Positions 1 to 5,602 of a stretch of 8,012 nt of DNA are shown here, piece by piece (position 1 is the stretch's first letter; each line of letters opens with the position of its first letter). The notes under the pieces were generated by a model that had not been told where the DNA came from, searched no databases, and saw nothing but the letters and a program-made list of their open reading frames with translations. Source of the DNA: SHLQ01 sp964562985 (GTDB taxonomy: Bacteria > Actinomycetota > Acidimicrobiia > Acidimicrobiales > SHLQ01); contig CAZLWE010000097.1 in NCBI GenBank assembly GCA_964562985.1, positions 1 to 8,012 on the forward strand, read 5' to 3'. The position numbers were made by a program, and so were the translations under genes.

Positions 1-182
1 GGGGTCCACACCAGCCGCCCGCACCGGCTTCGCAGCTGCGAACTACCTCGGTATCGCTTTCGTTTTGGCAGCAGCTGGCCGGTGGGGCTCCTTTCCGCCC
101 AGCCCGGCGGAGCCACTTGGGCTACCGTCGCAAGTTGTGAGCTCTAAGCGAGCAACTTGGTTAGCGAACGAAGTGAGTGGCG
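1..182. other. Left-edge flank without a convincing gene
   Basis: No complete gene is visible here. The plus-strand frame beginning at base 2 stays open from the window edge to a TGA at 236-238. Its first 25 or so codons encode a hydrophobic Ala/Gly-rich stretch (TGFAAANYLGIAFVLAAAG) with mostly G/C third positions, which could be the C-terminal end of a membrane protein entering from the left. The later part of that frame does not look coding, and it would run into the 3' end of the convergent toxin gene. The stretch also contains a 14-bp perfect palindrome at 29-42 and a CAAGTTG/CAACTTG inverted repeat at 131-159. Confidence 0.3.
131..159. terminator. Possible hairpin downstream of the toxin gene
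   Basis: CAAGTTG (131-137) and CAACTTG (153-159) are perfect 7-bp inverted arms around a 15-nt loop, about 24 bp beyond the stop codon of the minus-strand toxin gene. A stem here could end transcription of the vapBC unit or of a convergent gene from the left. There is no run of T on either side, so it is not a classical Rho-independent terminator and the call is weak. Confidence 0.25.
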
Positions 183-536
183 TTAGTAGGCCTCGTATCG
201 GGCGCTTAGCGTTGCCATGTCGTGGGGGTCTCCAGTGAGCACGAAGGTTCCGAGCATTTCGGCCACGATCACCAGATGCGCGTCGACGACGTCGGACGTT
301 TCGGACTCGGCCAGTTTGAGCCCGACGGGGATTGCGTCGTCGAGGGCGTGAATGTCGAAGTTCCGAAGCGCTCGAGCAAGGTTGGCTTGTCGCCCTGGCT
401 GACGCCACACCTGAGCCAACACGGGATGGGTGGTATGAATCTCGCCGCCGCGTTCGAGGCTGCGCTTGATCAATGCCCACAAGCGCGAGTTCACTCGCTC
501 ACCATCAACAATGAACGGGGTGACATCGACGATCAA
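183..536 (-). CDS. vapC: VapC-type PIN-domain toxin (ribonuclease fold), catalytic Glu replaced by Gln
   Basis: This is a single PIN domain of about 117 aa. PIN toxins of VapBC modules are Mg-dependent ribonucleases that cut RNA in the cytoplasm when freed from VapB. The fold signature is complete in order: VD at residues 3-4 near the N-terminus, VLAQVWR at 39-45, SDVVDAH at 81-87, and LTGDPHDM at 100-107. Conserved acidic positions D4, D85 and D103 are kept, but residue 42 is Gln where this subfamily normally has Glu (AEVWR), so nuclease activity may be reduced or lost. I chose the TTG at 536: it overlaps the antitoxin TGA as TTGA, has AAGGGG seven bases upstream, and places the first conserved Asp at residue 4 as is usual. 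A start at the ATG ending at 617 would add 27 residues lacking PIN features and overlap the antitoxin by 85 bp. The gene is co-transcribed and probably translationally coupled with vapB. Confidence 0.85.
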   Translation of the reverse strand: MIVDVTPFIVDGERVNSRLWALIKRSLERGGEIHTTHPVLAQVWRQPGRQANLARALRNFDIHALDDAIPVGLKLAESETSDVVDAHLVIVAEMLGTFVLTGDPHDMATLSARYEAY

Positions 537-778
537 CGGTCGACCCCTTGTCGGTCGAGTACGGCGTCGGCCCAGTCGAGGTGCTCCTTGTCGATGGGGC
601 CCTGCTCGTCCTCCCATGCTGCGATGAGACCGAGCATCGCCTGACGCTTCCGGCGACGGTTTACTTCGGCGAGGAGTGAGCGCTTGATCGCCAGCGTCTT
701 CGTACCGTCGTGCTCCACGAGCTCGGCAAGCGCGGCTTCCATCTCGTCGTCAAAGTTGATCGTAGTTTTGCTTGCCAT
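533..778 (-). CDS. vapB: VapB-type ribbon-helix-helix antitoxin
   Basis: This is an 81-aa protein with the two-part layout of VapB antitoxins. Residues 4-41 fit a ribbon-helix-helix DNA-binding domain: a short basic strand with KTTINFDDE, then two helices ending in AEVNRRRKR. Residues 49-78 (LGLIAAWEDE, then an acidic and Trp-containing helix) fit the tail that wraps the toxin active site. Dimers of such antitoxins bind DNA and repress their own promoter, more strongly in complex with toxin. The neighbouring PIN gene begins inside this gene's stop codon, which is the canonical antitoxin-first order. The ATG at 778 is supported by a promoter whose predicted transcription start falls on its A, so the mRNA is probably leaderless. 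Family assignment rests on size, the RHH pattern and gene order. Confidence 0.85.
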   Translation of the reverse strand: MASKTTINFDDEMEAALAELVEHDGTKTLAIKRSLLAEVNRRRKRQAMLGLIAAWEDEQGPIDKEHLDWADAVLDRQGVDR

Positions 779-784
779 ACTTAT

Positions 785-813
785 ATAGTATCCAAACCGT
801 ACTATTGTTGCAA
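785..813 (-). promoter_or_regulatory. vapBC promoter (TTGCAA-N17-TACTAT) with overlapping operator candidate
   Basis: Read on the minus strand, TTGCAA (808-813) and TACTAT (785-790) are separated by exactly 17 bp, a good sigma-70-like match. The -10 box ends 6 nt before the vapB ATG, so transcription should begin at or next to the A of the start codon, with no room for a Shine-Dalgarno. The -10 hexamer is also one arm of a perfect 6-bp inverted repeat, ATAGTA (785-790) and TACTAT (800-805) with a 9-bp spacer. This lies where an RHH dimer-of-dimers could bind and block RNA polymerase. The promoter is clear in sequence; the operator role is inference from known VapB autoregulation. Confidence 0.75.
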
Positions 814-849
814 GATCGCACCTCAGCCGTCATGGCCCCGGCGTGCGAG

Positions 850-880
850 CTACGAGCGCAGCGAGTTGGCGACGTAGGCT
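850..880 (+). promoter_or_regulatory. Leaderless promoter of the mycothiol/PLP operon (TAGGCT)
   Basis: TAGGCT (875-880) matches the actinobacterial TANNNT -10 box and ends 6 nt before the ATG at 887, which predicts a leaderless mRNA. No convincing -35 hexamer lies 16-18 bp upstream. The arms CTACG (850-854) and CGTAG (873-877) form an inverted repeat whose right arm overlaps the -10 box, so a repressor or activator site is possible. The only purine-rich tract, GAGG at 881-884, is 2 nt from the ATG and too close to act as a Shine-Dalgarno. Confidence 0.55.
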
Positions 881-886
881 GAGGCC

Positions 887-1612
887 ATGGATAAGACTGA
901 CTATTTGTCCGCCATCGAATCTGACAGCGAAAAGCTGCTGACCGCGGCCGCATCGGTCCCCCAGGACAACCCGATTGCGGTGTGTCCGGGCTGGACGATG
1001 CGCGACCTCGTCGCTCATCAAGGTTTCGTGTGGGGCGTCGCCGCAGCCAACGTTGCTACAGGTGGTGAGAAGACCGCTCCCGCTAGCCCCGAACCACCGG
1101 AGGATCCCAGCAAGTTGTTCGAGTGGGCGGCCAGCGTTCGCGCCACCATGCTCGAAGCACTGACCGCTGCCGAACCCGACGCCCCAGCATGGAGCTTTGC
1201 TAGCAACAACCAGACCGCATCGTTCTGGCATCGTCGCATGACCCATGAGACGATGCTCCATCGTTGGGATGCCCAGAGCGCTGCGCTCAACATCGACCCG
1301 CTGTATCCCGAGATCGCTGCGGACGGAATCGACGAATATCTCGAAGTCGGCCTCCAGTTCTCGTCACGACGTCCGGGCCGCACGTACCCGTCACAATCGC
1401 TGCATCTGCATTGCACTGACACCGTCGGTGAGTGGACGATCGTCGGCGACGATGGACCCAACGTCACCATCACCAAAGAACACGCGAAGGGCGACGCCGC
1501 CGTTCGCGGCCAGGCCGAAGAGGTACTCCTGTGGATCTGGGGTCGACCAGGACAAGTAGAAATCTTCGGTAGCGAAGAGGTTGCGAAGACCTGGCAAGCG
1601 CTTGCGCCATGA
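887..1612 (+). CDS. Mycothiol-dependent maleylpyruvate isomerase family protein (DinB-like metalloenzyme)
   Basis: This 241-aa protein has the two parts of the mycothiol-dependent maleylpyruvate isomerase (MDMPI) family. The N-terminal DinB-like four-helix domain covers roughly residues 5-155 and the C-terminal MDMPI_C domain roughly 165-241. The three metal ligands of the family are all present: H44 in DLVAH, and E121 and H125 in THETMLHRWDAQ. CPGWTMRDLVAH at 33-44 is the typical opening motif. Characterised members use mycothiol, the actinobacterial thiol, as cofactor or co-substrate in isomerase or S-transfer reactions in the cytoplasm; the substrate here cannot be read from the sequence. 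A true maleylpyruvate isomerase would usually sit with gentisate ring-cleavage genes, and none is present. The gene overlaps the next by ATGA, so the two products are probably made together. The ATG at 887 is supported by the TAGGCT box 6 nt upstream. Confidence 0.88.
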   Translation: MDKTDYLSAIESDSEKLLTAAASVPQDNPIAVCPGWTMRDLVAHQGFVWGVAAANVATGGEKTAPASPEPPEDPSKLFEWAASVRATMLEALTAAEPDAPAWSFASNNQTASFWHRRMTHETMLHRWDAQSAALNIDPLYPEIAADGIDEYLEVGLQFSSRRPGRTYPSQSLHLHCTDTVGEWTIVGDDGPNVTITKEHAKGDAAVRGQAEEVLLWIWGRPGQVEIFGSEEVAKTWQALAP

Positions 1613-2847
1613 GCGGTAACCAACCCACCCTCAACCTGGACTTCGTTCGATCACAGTTCCCCGCGTTCTCCGAGGACAGCCTCGAGGGTTGGGCCTTCTT
1701 CGAAAATGCCGGCGGGTCGTACCCGAGTCGCCAGACGGTCGATCGACTCCACCGCTTCTATACCGAGACCAAGGTCCAGCCGTACGCGCCATACCCGGCC
1801 TCATCCGAAGGCGGCCGCCAGATGGACGATGCCTACAGCCGACTTGCCGGGGCATTGAACGTTGGGCCCGACGAGGTGCACATCGGACCGTCCACCTCAC
1901 AGAACACCTACGTGCTCGCGCAGGCCTTTTGCGCCGGGTGGGTGGATGGCGACGAGATCATCGTGACCAACCAGGACCACGAGGCGAACTCAGGGGTGTG
2001 GCGCCGGCTCACAGATCGCGGCATCGTCGTGAAGGAATGGGGTATCGACCCCGATACCGGCATGCTCGACCCCGCTGACTTGGACGACCTCATCACCGAG
2101 CGGACCAAACTCGCGGCCTTCCCACATTGCTCGAACATCGTGGGTTACGAGAACCCTGTCGCCGACATCTGCGCGAAGTTCGCGGCGGCCAGCGTGGTCA
2201 CCGTGGTCGATGGCGTGTCGGCCGCCCCGCATGGGCTGCCCGATGTTGCCGCTCTCGGTGCAGACGTCTACCTGTTCTCCGCATACAAGACCTGGGGGCC
2301 ACATCAGGGTGTGATGACCGTGCGCCGCTCGGTTTGTGATGCTCTCCCGAATCAGAGCCATTTCTTCAACGACGGCGAGATCCACAAGCGGCTCGTTCCC
2401 GCCGGGCCAGACCACGCCCAGGTTGCCGCGATGAACGGAGTCGTCGACTACATCGACGCGGTCCACGAAGCCCACTTCGAGGATGGCGCACTTCCAGCGG
2501 AACGAGCTCGTCGAGTCCACCAGCTCTTCCGGACACACGAGACTATGTTGCTCGCACCTCTGATGGACTTTGTGAATGGCGACGACCGGGTTCGGGTCGT
2601 GGGTCCAACCACGCTCGAGAATCGGGTGCCCACGGTCGCGCTCGTGACCGGCCGCAATCCTCACGAGGTCGCGGCAGAGCTCGCTGATCACAACGTCATG
2701 GCAAGCGCCGGTGACTTCTATGCCGTTCGGGTGCTCGAAGGGCTGGGCATCGCTCTCGACCCGGGCGTCCTGCGTCTGAGTTTCGTGCACTACAACTCAC
2801 CCGATGAGATCGATCAGCTCGTGGGAGCGCTCGACGCCACCCTGTAG
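1609..2847 (+). CDS. Class V aminotransferase, cysteine-desulfurase-like PLP enzyme without catalytic Cys
   Basis: This 412-aa fold-type I PLP enzyme is close to the cysteine-desulfurase-like subfamily often annotated as VC1184-like. Visible landmarks are FENAGGSYPS (31-40) at the substrate entrance, GPSTSQNT (93-100) for phosphate binding, DHEANSGVWR (123-132) with H124 placed to stack on the PLP ring, D201 in VVDGVSAAPHG for the pyridine nitrogen, and K227 in SAYKTWGPHQG as the Schiff-base lysine. In SufS/IscS enzymes a mobile-loop Cys receives the sulfur; the equivalent stretch here (364-372, MASAGDFYA) has none, and the usual Gln after the PLP Asp is S204. It is therefore more likely a lyase or aminotransferase than a Fe-S cluster sulfur donor. 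No suf or isc genes are nearby. The start overlaps the upstream stop as ATGA with no clear Shine-Dalgarno, consistent with translational coupling to the mycothiol-dependent enzyme and a shared pathway. Confidence 0.88.
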   Translation: MSGNQPTLNLDFVRSQFPAFSEDSLEGWAFFENAGGSYPSRQTVDRLHRFYTETKVQPYAPYPASSEGGRQMDDAYSRLAGALNVGPDEVHIGPSTSQNTYVLAQAFCAGWVDGDEIIVTNQDHEANSGVWRRLTDRGIVVKEWGIDPDTGMLDPADLDDLITERTKLAAFPHCSNIVGYENPVADICAKFAAASVVTVVDGVSAAPHGLPDVAALGADVYLFSAYKTWGPHQGVMTVRRSVCDALPNQSHFFNDGEIHKRLVPAGPDHAQVAAMNGVVDYIDAVHEAHFEDGALPAERARRVHQLFRTHETMLLAPLMDFVNGDDRVRVVGPTTLENRVPTVALVTGRNPHEVAAELADHNVMASAGDFYAVRVLEGLGIALDPGVLRLSFVHYNSPDEIDQLVGALDATL

Positions 2848-2851
2848 CCGA

Positions 2852-2880
2852 CCACCGTTACCCATGGCATTGACGGGTGG
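2852..2880 (+). terminator. Candidate hairpin terminator after the mycothiol/PLP operon
   Basis: Five bases after the TAG stop, CCACC (2852-2856) pairs with GGTGG (2876-2880). The stem continues through GTTA with TGAC after a one-base bulge, leaving a loop of about 10 nt that contains CCATGG. No T-tract follows, which is common for actinobacterial hairpins but lowers certainty. Confidence 0.4.
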
Positions 2881-3103
2881 ACAAAGGCTGCGAGGGCGCA
2901 GAAGAACAACTCAGTCCTGCTCGCCGTGGCCGCTTCATCGAGACCTGCTGCAGGAAGCACCGCGGCCGAGGCCGGTCTCAACCTGGCGCTAGAAGCTGGC
3001 GTTGTTGGAGCGGCCATCGGAGGAGCAATACGCCGGCTATTGCCAGCGAAACCACCGGCCGGTCGAGCACGAGTAGCGCACTGCGGGAACCGCGTTTGAC
3101 CGG

Positions 3104-3109
3104 TACCGT
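3104..3109 (+). promoter_or_regulatory. Candidate leaderless -10 box (TACCGT) for the ABC exporter gene
   Basis: TACCGT fits TANNNT and ends 6 nt before the ATG at 3116, the same distance as at the other leaderless starts in this window. No purine-rich Shine-Dalgarno lies just upstream of that ATG. TTGAC at 3096-3100 is too close to serve as its -35 element. Confidence 0.45.
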
Positions 3110-3115
3110 TCAGAT

Positions 3116-4996
3116 ATGACCGCACCGGCAACGACCAATGGGCCCGAATCGTTCACGTGGGGCCGCCTGGTTGGGTTGTTCTCTCCGCATCGCTTTCGCG
3201 TCACGCTCGTTATCGCCGTGGTCTTGGTTAGCGCCGGCCTGGGCATCGTGAATCCGCTTCTCACCCAGCGCGTGTTCGACGACGCGCTCTTTCCTGGCAC
3301 TGGTTCACCAAACGTCGACCTGCTCACCACACTCATCGCGATCATGCTCGCGGTCGCGTTGCTGAGCGGTGTATTTGGTGTCGCACAAACGATCCTTACA
3401 AACCGACTCGGCCAAACGGTCCTCCGCGACTTGCGCGATGACCTTTACCAGCACCTCCAGCGATTGCCGTTGTCCTTCTTCGCTGGTGCTCGAACAGGCG
3501 ATCTGCAATCTCGAATCACCAGTGACGTTGGCGGGGTCCAAACGGCAGTCACGACCACGTTGTCGAACATCTTGTGGAACGGCGTGGCCTTCGTCAGCGC
3601 GCTCATCGCGATGATCGTGTTGTCGCCCGCGCTCACCGCCATCACCTTGGCCACGATCCCCGTCTTTGGATTGGCGACGCGATGGGTTGGACGCAAACGC
3701 GAGAAGCTGACCGCCGAAGCCCAAGCCGCCACGGCCGAAATGAGTGTGGTCACCCAGGAGACCTTGTCGGTGTCGGGTATTACTCTCGCCAAGCTCTTCG
3801 GCCGACAACGTTTCGAGATCGACCGGTTCACCGCAGCGAATCGACGGCTAGCTGATGTCACGAGTCGCCAGCAGGCGATCGGCCAAGGCTTCTTCACCGT
3901 AATTCTCGTCTTCCTCGGCGCGGCACCGATCCTCGTCTATCTCGTGGCGGGGTTGTTGCTCAATAGCGACACGGGTCTGACGGCGGGAACGATCGTGGCG
4001 GTGACGACCTTGCAGAACCGACTGTTCTTCCCGGTCGCTCGACTGTTGGAGACGATCGTGCAGTTGCAGTCGTCCCGGGCGATGTTCCGACGGATCTTCG
4101 AGTACCTCGACACGGAACCCGAGATTGTTGAAGTCGATAACCCGATCAATCTCGAACCCGAAGCCGTCGAAGGGACCGTGCGCTTCGACGATGTCACGTT
4201 CCGATACGGCGGCACGGCGAACGAAGCGGCTCCATCGCTGGAGTCGTTCTCGATGGACGCTCACCCGGGCATGTTGGTGGCACTGGTCGGCCCATCGGGC
4301 GCCGGGAAGTCGACCGTGCTCAGTTTGATCGCTCGCCTCTATGACCCGACCACTGGCACGGTCAGTATCGATGGCGTCGATCTACGCAAGTTGTCCTTTG
4401 TATCGCTCGCCGACACGATCGGGTTCGTCACCCAGGAGAGCTACCTCTTCGCCGGGTCACTTCGCGACAACATCGCGTACAGCAAGCCAGACGCAACCGA
4501 CGCGCAAGTAGAACAGGCCGCCCGCGCTGCAGCAATCCACGACCGCATCATGGAGTTCGACGACGGCTACAACACGATGGTCGGCGAACGCGGGTTCCGA
4601 TTGTCGGGCGGTGAACGTCAACGGGTCGCGATCGCGCGGGTGCTGCTGCACGACCCGCGAGTTCTGGTGCTCGACGAAGCGACCTCCGCACTCGACACCG
4701 CGAGTGAGCGAAAGATTCAATCCGCCCTTGGCGACTTGGTCGAAGGACGAACCACCTTGGCGGTCGCGCACCGCTTGTCGACGATTCAATCAGCCGATGT
4801 GATTCACGTGATCGACCATGGCCAGATCATCGAGTCGGGAACCCATGAGGAACTCGTAGAAGCCGGCGGTGTCTATCGAAGGCTCTACGACGAGCAGTTC
4901 GGTTCGGGCACAATCGAAACCCATTGCGCCGACGGCGTGATTCTGTCGAACGGCCAGTGGCGCAGCCACGAGGTTGCACCGGCCGGCTCTGCCTAG
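3116..4996 (+). CDS. Half-size ABC exporter, fused permease and ATPase (ABCB/MsbA type)
   Basis: This 626-aa protein joins a six-helix type-1 exporter transmembrane domain (about residues 15-325) to an ATPase domain (about 355-595), so it should act as a homodimer or heterodimer in the inner membrane. All ATP-site motifs are intact: Walker A GPSGAGKST (392-400), Q-loop Q440 in VTQES, signature LSGGE (496-500), Walker B VLVLDE (516-521) with catalytic E521, D-loop SALD (524-527), and switch H552. The helix-loop FFAGARTGDLQSRITSDV (121-138) is the usual exporter coupling segment. Substrate cannot be predicted; lipids, drugs or peptides are all possible for this family. No second half-transporter gene is adjacent, which favours a homodimer. 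Residues 598-626 form a short tail after the ATPase core with no motif I recognise. The ATG is supported by the TACCGT box 6 nt upstream. Confidence 0.93.
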   Translation: MTAPATTNGPESFTWGRLVGLFSPHRFRVTLVIAVVLVSAGLGIVNPLLTQRVFDDALFPGTGSPNVDLLTTLIAIMLAVALLSGVFGVAQTILTNRLGQTVLRDLRDDLYQHLQRLPLSFFAGARTGDLQSRITSDVGGVQTAVTTTLSNILWNGVAFVSALIAMIVLSPALTAITLATIPVFGLATRWVGRKREKLTAEAQAATAEMSVVTQETLSVSGITLAKLFGRQRFEIDRFTAANRRLADVTSRQQAIGQGFFTVILVFLGAAPILVYLVAGLLLNSDTGLTAGTIVAVTTLQNRLFFPVARLLETIVQLQSSRAMFRRIFEYLDTEPEIVEVDNPINLEPEAVEGTVRFDDVTFRYGGTANEAAPSLESFSMDAHPGMLVALVGPSGAGKSTVLSLIARLYDPTTGTVSIDGVDLRKLSFVSLADTIGFVTQESYLFAGSLRDNIAYSKPDATDAQVEQAARAAAIHDRIMEFDDGYNTMVGERGFRLSGGERQRVAIARVLLHDPRVLVLDEATSALDTASERKIQSALGDLVEGRTTLAVAHRLSTIQSADVIHVIDHGQIIESGTHEELVEAGGVYRRLYDEQFGSGTIETHCADGVILSNGQWRSHEVAPAGSA

Positions 4997-5014
4997 GAAC
5001 GAATACGTCCTCAG

Positions 5015-5058
5015 TCGGGTGCCTGCCCGAGCGAACCTTCCAAGCACATCAAGGAAGG
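5015..5058 (+). terminator. Two adjacent stem-loops between the ABC exporter and VOC genes
   Basis: TCGGG (5015-5019) pairs with CCCGA (5026-5030) across a 6-nt loop. Immediately after, CCTTCC (5036-5041) pairs with GGAAGG (5053-5058) across 11 nt. They begin 18 bp beyond the exporter stop codon and end about 50 bp before the VOC start. They may terminate the exporter mRNA or act in the VOC leader; no T-tract follows either stem. Confidence 0.35.
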
Positions 5059-5099
5059 GCAGTCGCAGGTATGCAAAGGTGTCGCAGAGCCACACCATC

Positions 5100-5104
5100 A
5101 GGAG
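5100..5104 (+). promoter_or_regulatory. Shine-Dalgarno (AGGAG) of the VOC gene
   Basis: AGGAG lies 6 nt before the ATG at 5111, a near-ideal ribosome binding site that fixes this start. It sets the gene apart from the exporter and MFS genes, which lack such a site and have a -10 box near the start codon instead, so the VOC mRNA must carry a leader. Confidence 0.85.
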
Positions 5105-5110
5105 ATATCC

Positions 5111-5497
5111 ATGCGCATCTCACTCGCAAGCGTCTTCGTTGACGACCAAACAAAGGCACTCGAGTTCTACACCGGAACCCTAGGTTTCGAGGTGAAACAC
5201 AACATCGCAATGGGCGAGCACTCCTGGACCACCGTGACGGCTGCTGGCGACGCGAGCGGTACAGAGCTTCTGCTCGAACCATCAGCCCATCCCGCCGTTG
5301 CCCCCTACCGTGATGCGCTTCGAGCCGATGGCATACCGATGGCGCAGTTTGCTGTAGATGATGTCGCCGCCGAACATGCTCGACTGACCGAGCTTGGCGT
5401 GGAGTTCACCGTGGAGCCAATGGACGTCGGCACCGCGATCATGGCCGTCTTCGACGACACCTGCGGCAACCTGATCGCCATCGTGGCCCAGAAGTAG
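5111..5497 (+). CDS. VOC (glyoxalase/bleomycin-resistance fold) family protein
   Basis: This 128-aa protein is the usual size for a single-chain VOC protein made of two beta-alpha-beta-beta-beta modules. The first module opens with LASVFVDDQTKALEFYTGTL (residues 5-24) and continues through TELLLEP (51-57). The second opens with AQFAVDDVAAEHARL (78-92) and closes with VFDDTCGNLIAIV (113-125). VOC members include glyoxalases, extradiol dioxygenases and antibiotic-binding resistance proteins, usually as cytoplasmic dimers. Where metal-dependent members end in GNxxE, this protein has GNLIA, with A123 in place of the ligand Glu. No His or Gln sits at the usual N-terminal ligand position either, so it may bind a ligand without metal catalysis. 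Substrate is unknown. Neighbouring exporter genes make a binding or resistance role conceivable, but this is only context. Confidence 0.88.
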   Translation: MRISLASVFVDDQTKALEFYTGTLGFEVKHNIAMGEHSWTTVTAAGDASGTELLLEPSAHPAVAPYRDALRADGIPMAQFAVDDVAAEHARLTELGVEFTVEPMDVGTAIMAVFDDTCGNLIAIVAQK

Positions 5498-5499
5498 AC

Positions 5500-5526
5500 C
5501 GGCCTTCGAGGGATCGAGAGCGGCCG
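5500..5526 (+). terminator. Possible hairpin after the VOC gene
   Basis: CGGCC (5500-5504) and GGCCG (5522-5526) form 5-bp GC-only arms starting 3 nt after the VOC stop codon. The 17-nt interior contains two TCGA copies that could pair with each other. No T-tract follows, so it is a weak terminator candidate. Confidence 0.25.
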
Positions 5527-5602
5527 ACGCCGCTGTCTGGGGGCATTGAGAATCGGTAGATCGAACTCACATCTCAGACGATCCGGTCGACTGGAATCAC
5601 CT

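Larger units (their letters stand above)
2848..3115 (+). other. Intergenic spacer with an in-frame open stretch, no supported gene
   Basis: This 268-bp gap lies between the PLP-enzyme gene and the ABC exporter gene. Apart from the hairpin at 2852-2880 and the promoter at its right end, the only notable content is that the PLP-enzyme reading frame remains open beyond its TAG for 83 codons, to a TGA at 3097-3099. It encodes an Ala-rich helix-prone sequence (for example AGLNLALEAGVVGAAIGGAI). No ATG exists in this frame and the only plausible start, GTG at 2926, lacks a ribosome site. It could be chance, a decayed gene or an eroded C-terminal extension, so I do not call a CDS. Confidence 0.4.

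Noticed and set aside
43..480. Long minus-strand open frame of 145 codons antisense to the left flank and overlapping vapC in another frame
   Set aside because: It is Arg/Ser/Pro-rich with no recognisable motif and overlaps the well-supported PIN gene, as expected for a shadow frame.
222..644. Plus-strand open frame of 140 codons across vapC and part of vapB
   Set aside because: It lies antisense to two recognisable genes and shows no domain pattern or ribosome site.
1990..2790. Minus-strand open frame of 266 codons opposite the PLP-enzyme gene
   Set aside because: It is a His/Asp/Val-rich shadow of a gene whose active-site motifs are all in the plus-strand frame.
3096..3101. TTGACC as a -35 element for the exporter promoter
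   Set aside because: It is only 2 bp from the TACCGT box; no -10 sits 16-18 bp downstream before the start codon.
2814..3131. Minus-strand open frame of 105 codons covering the 2848-3115 spacer
   Set aside because: It extends into both flanking genes, has no start signal and no recognisable motif.
5546..5602. TTG at 5546 as the start of the Tat protein
   Set aside because: It would put 19 extra residues before the signal and has no usable Shine-Dalgarno spacing or -10 box; ATG 5603 gives a normal Tat signal length.
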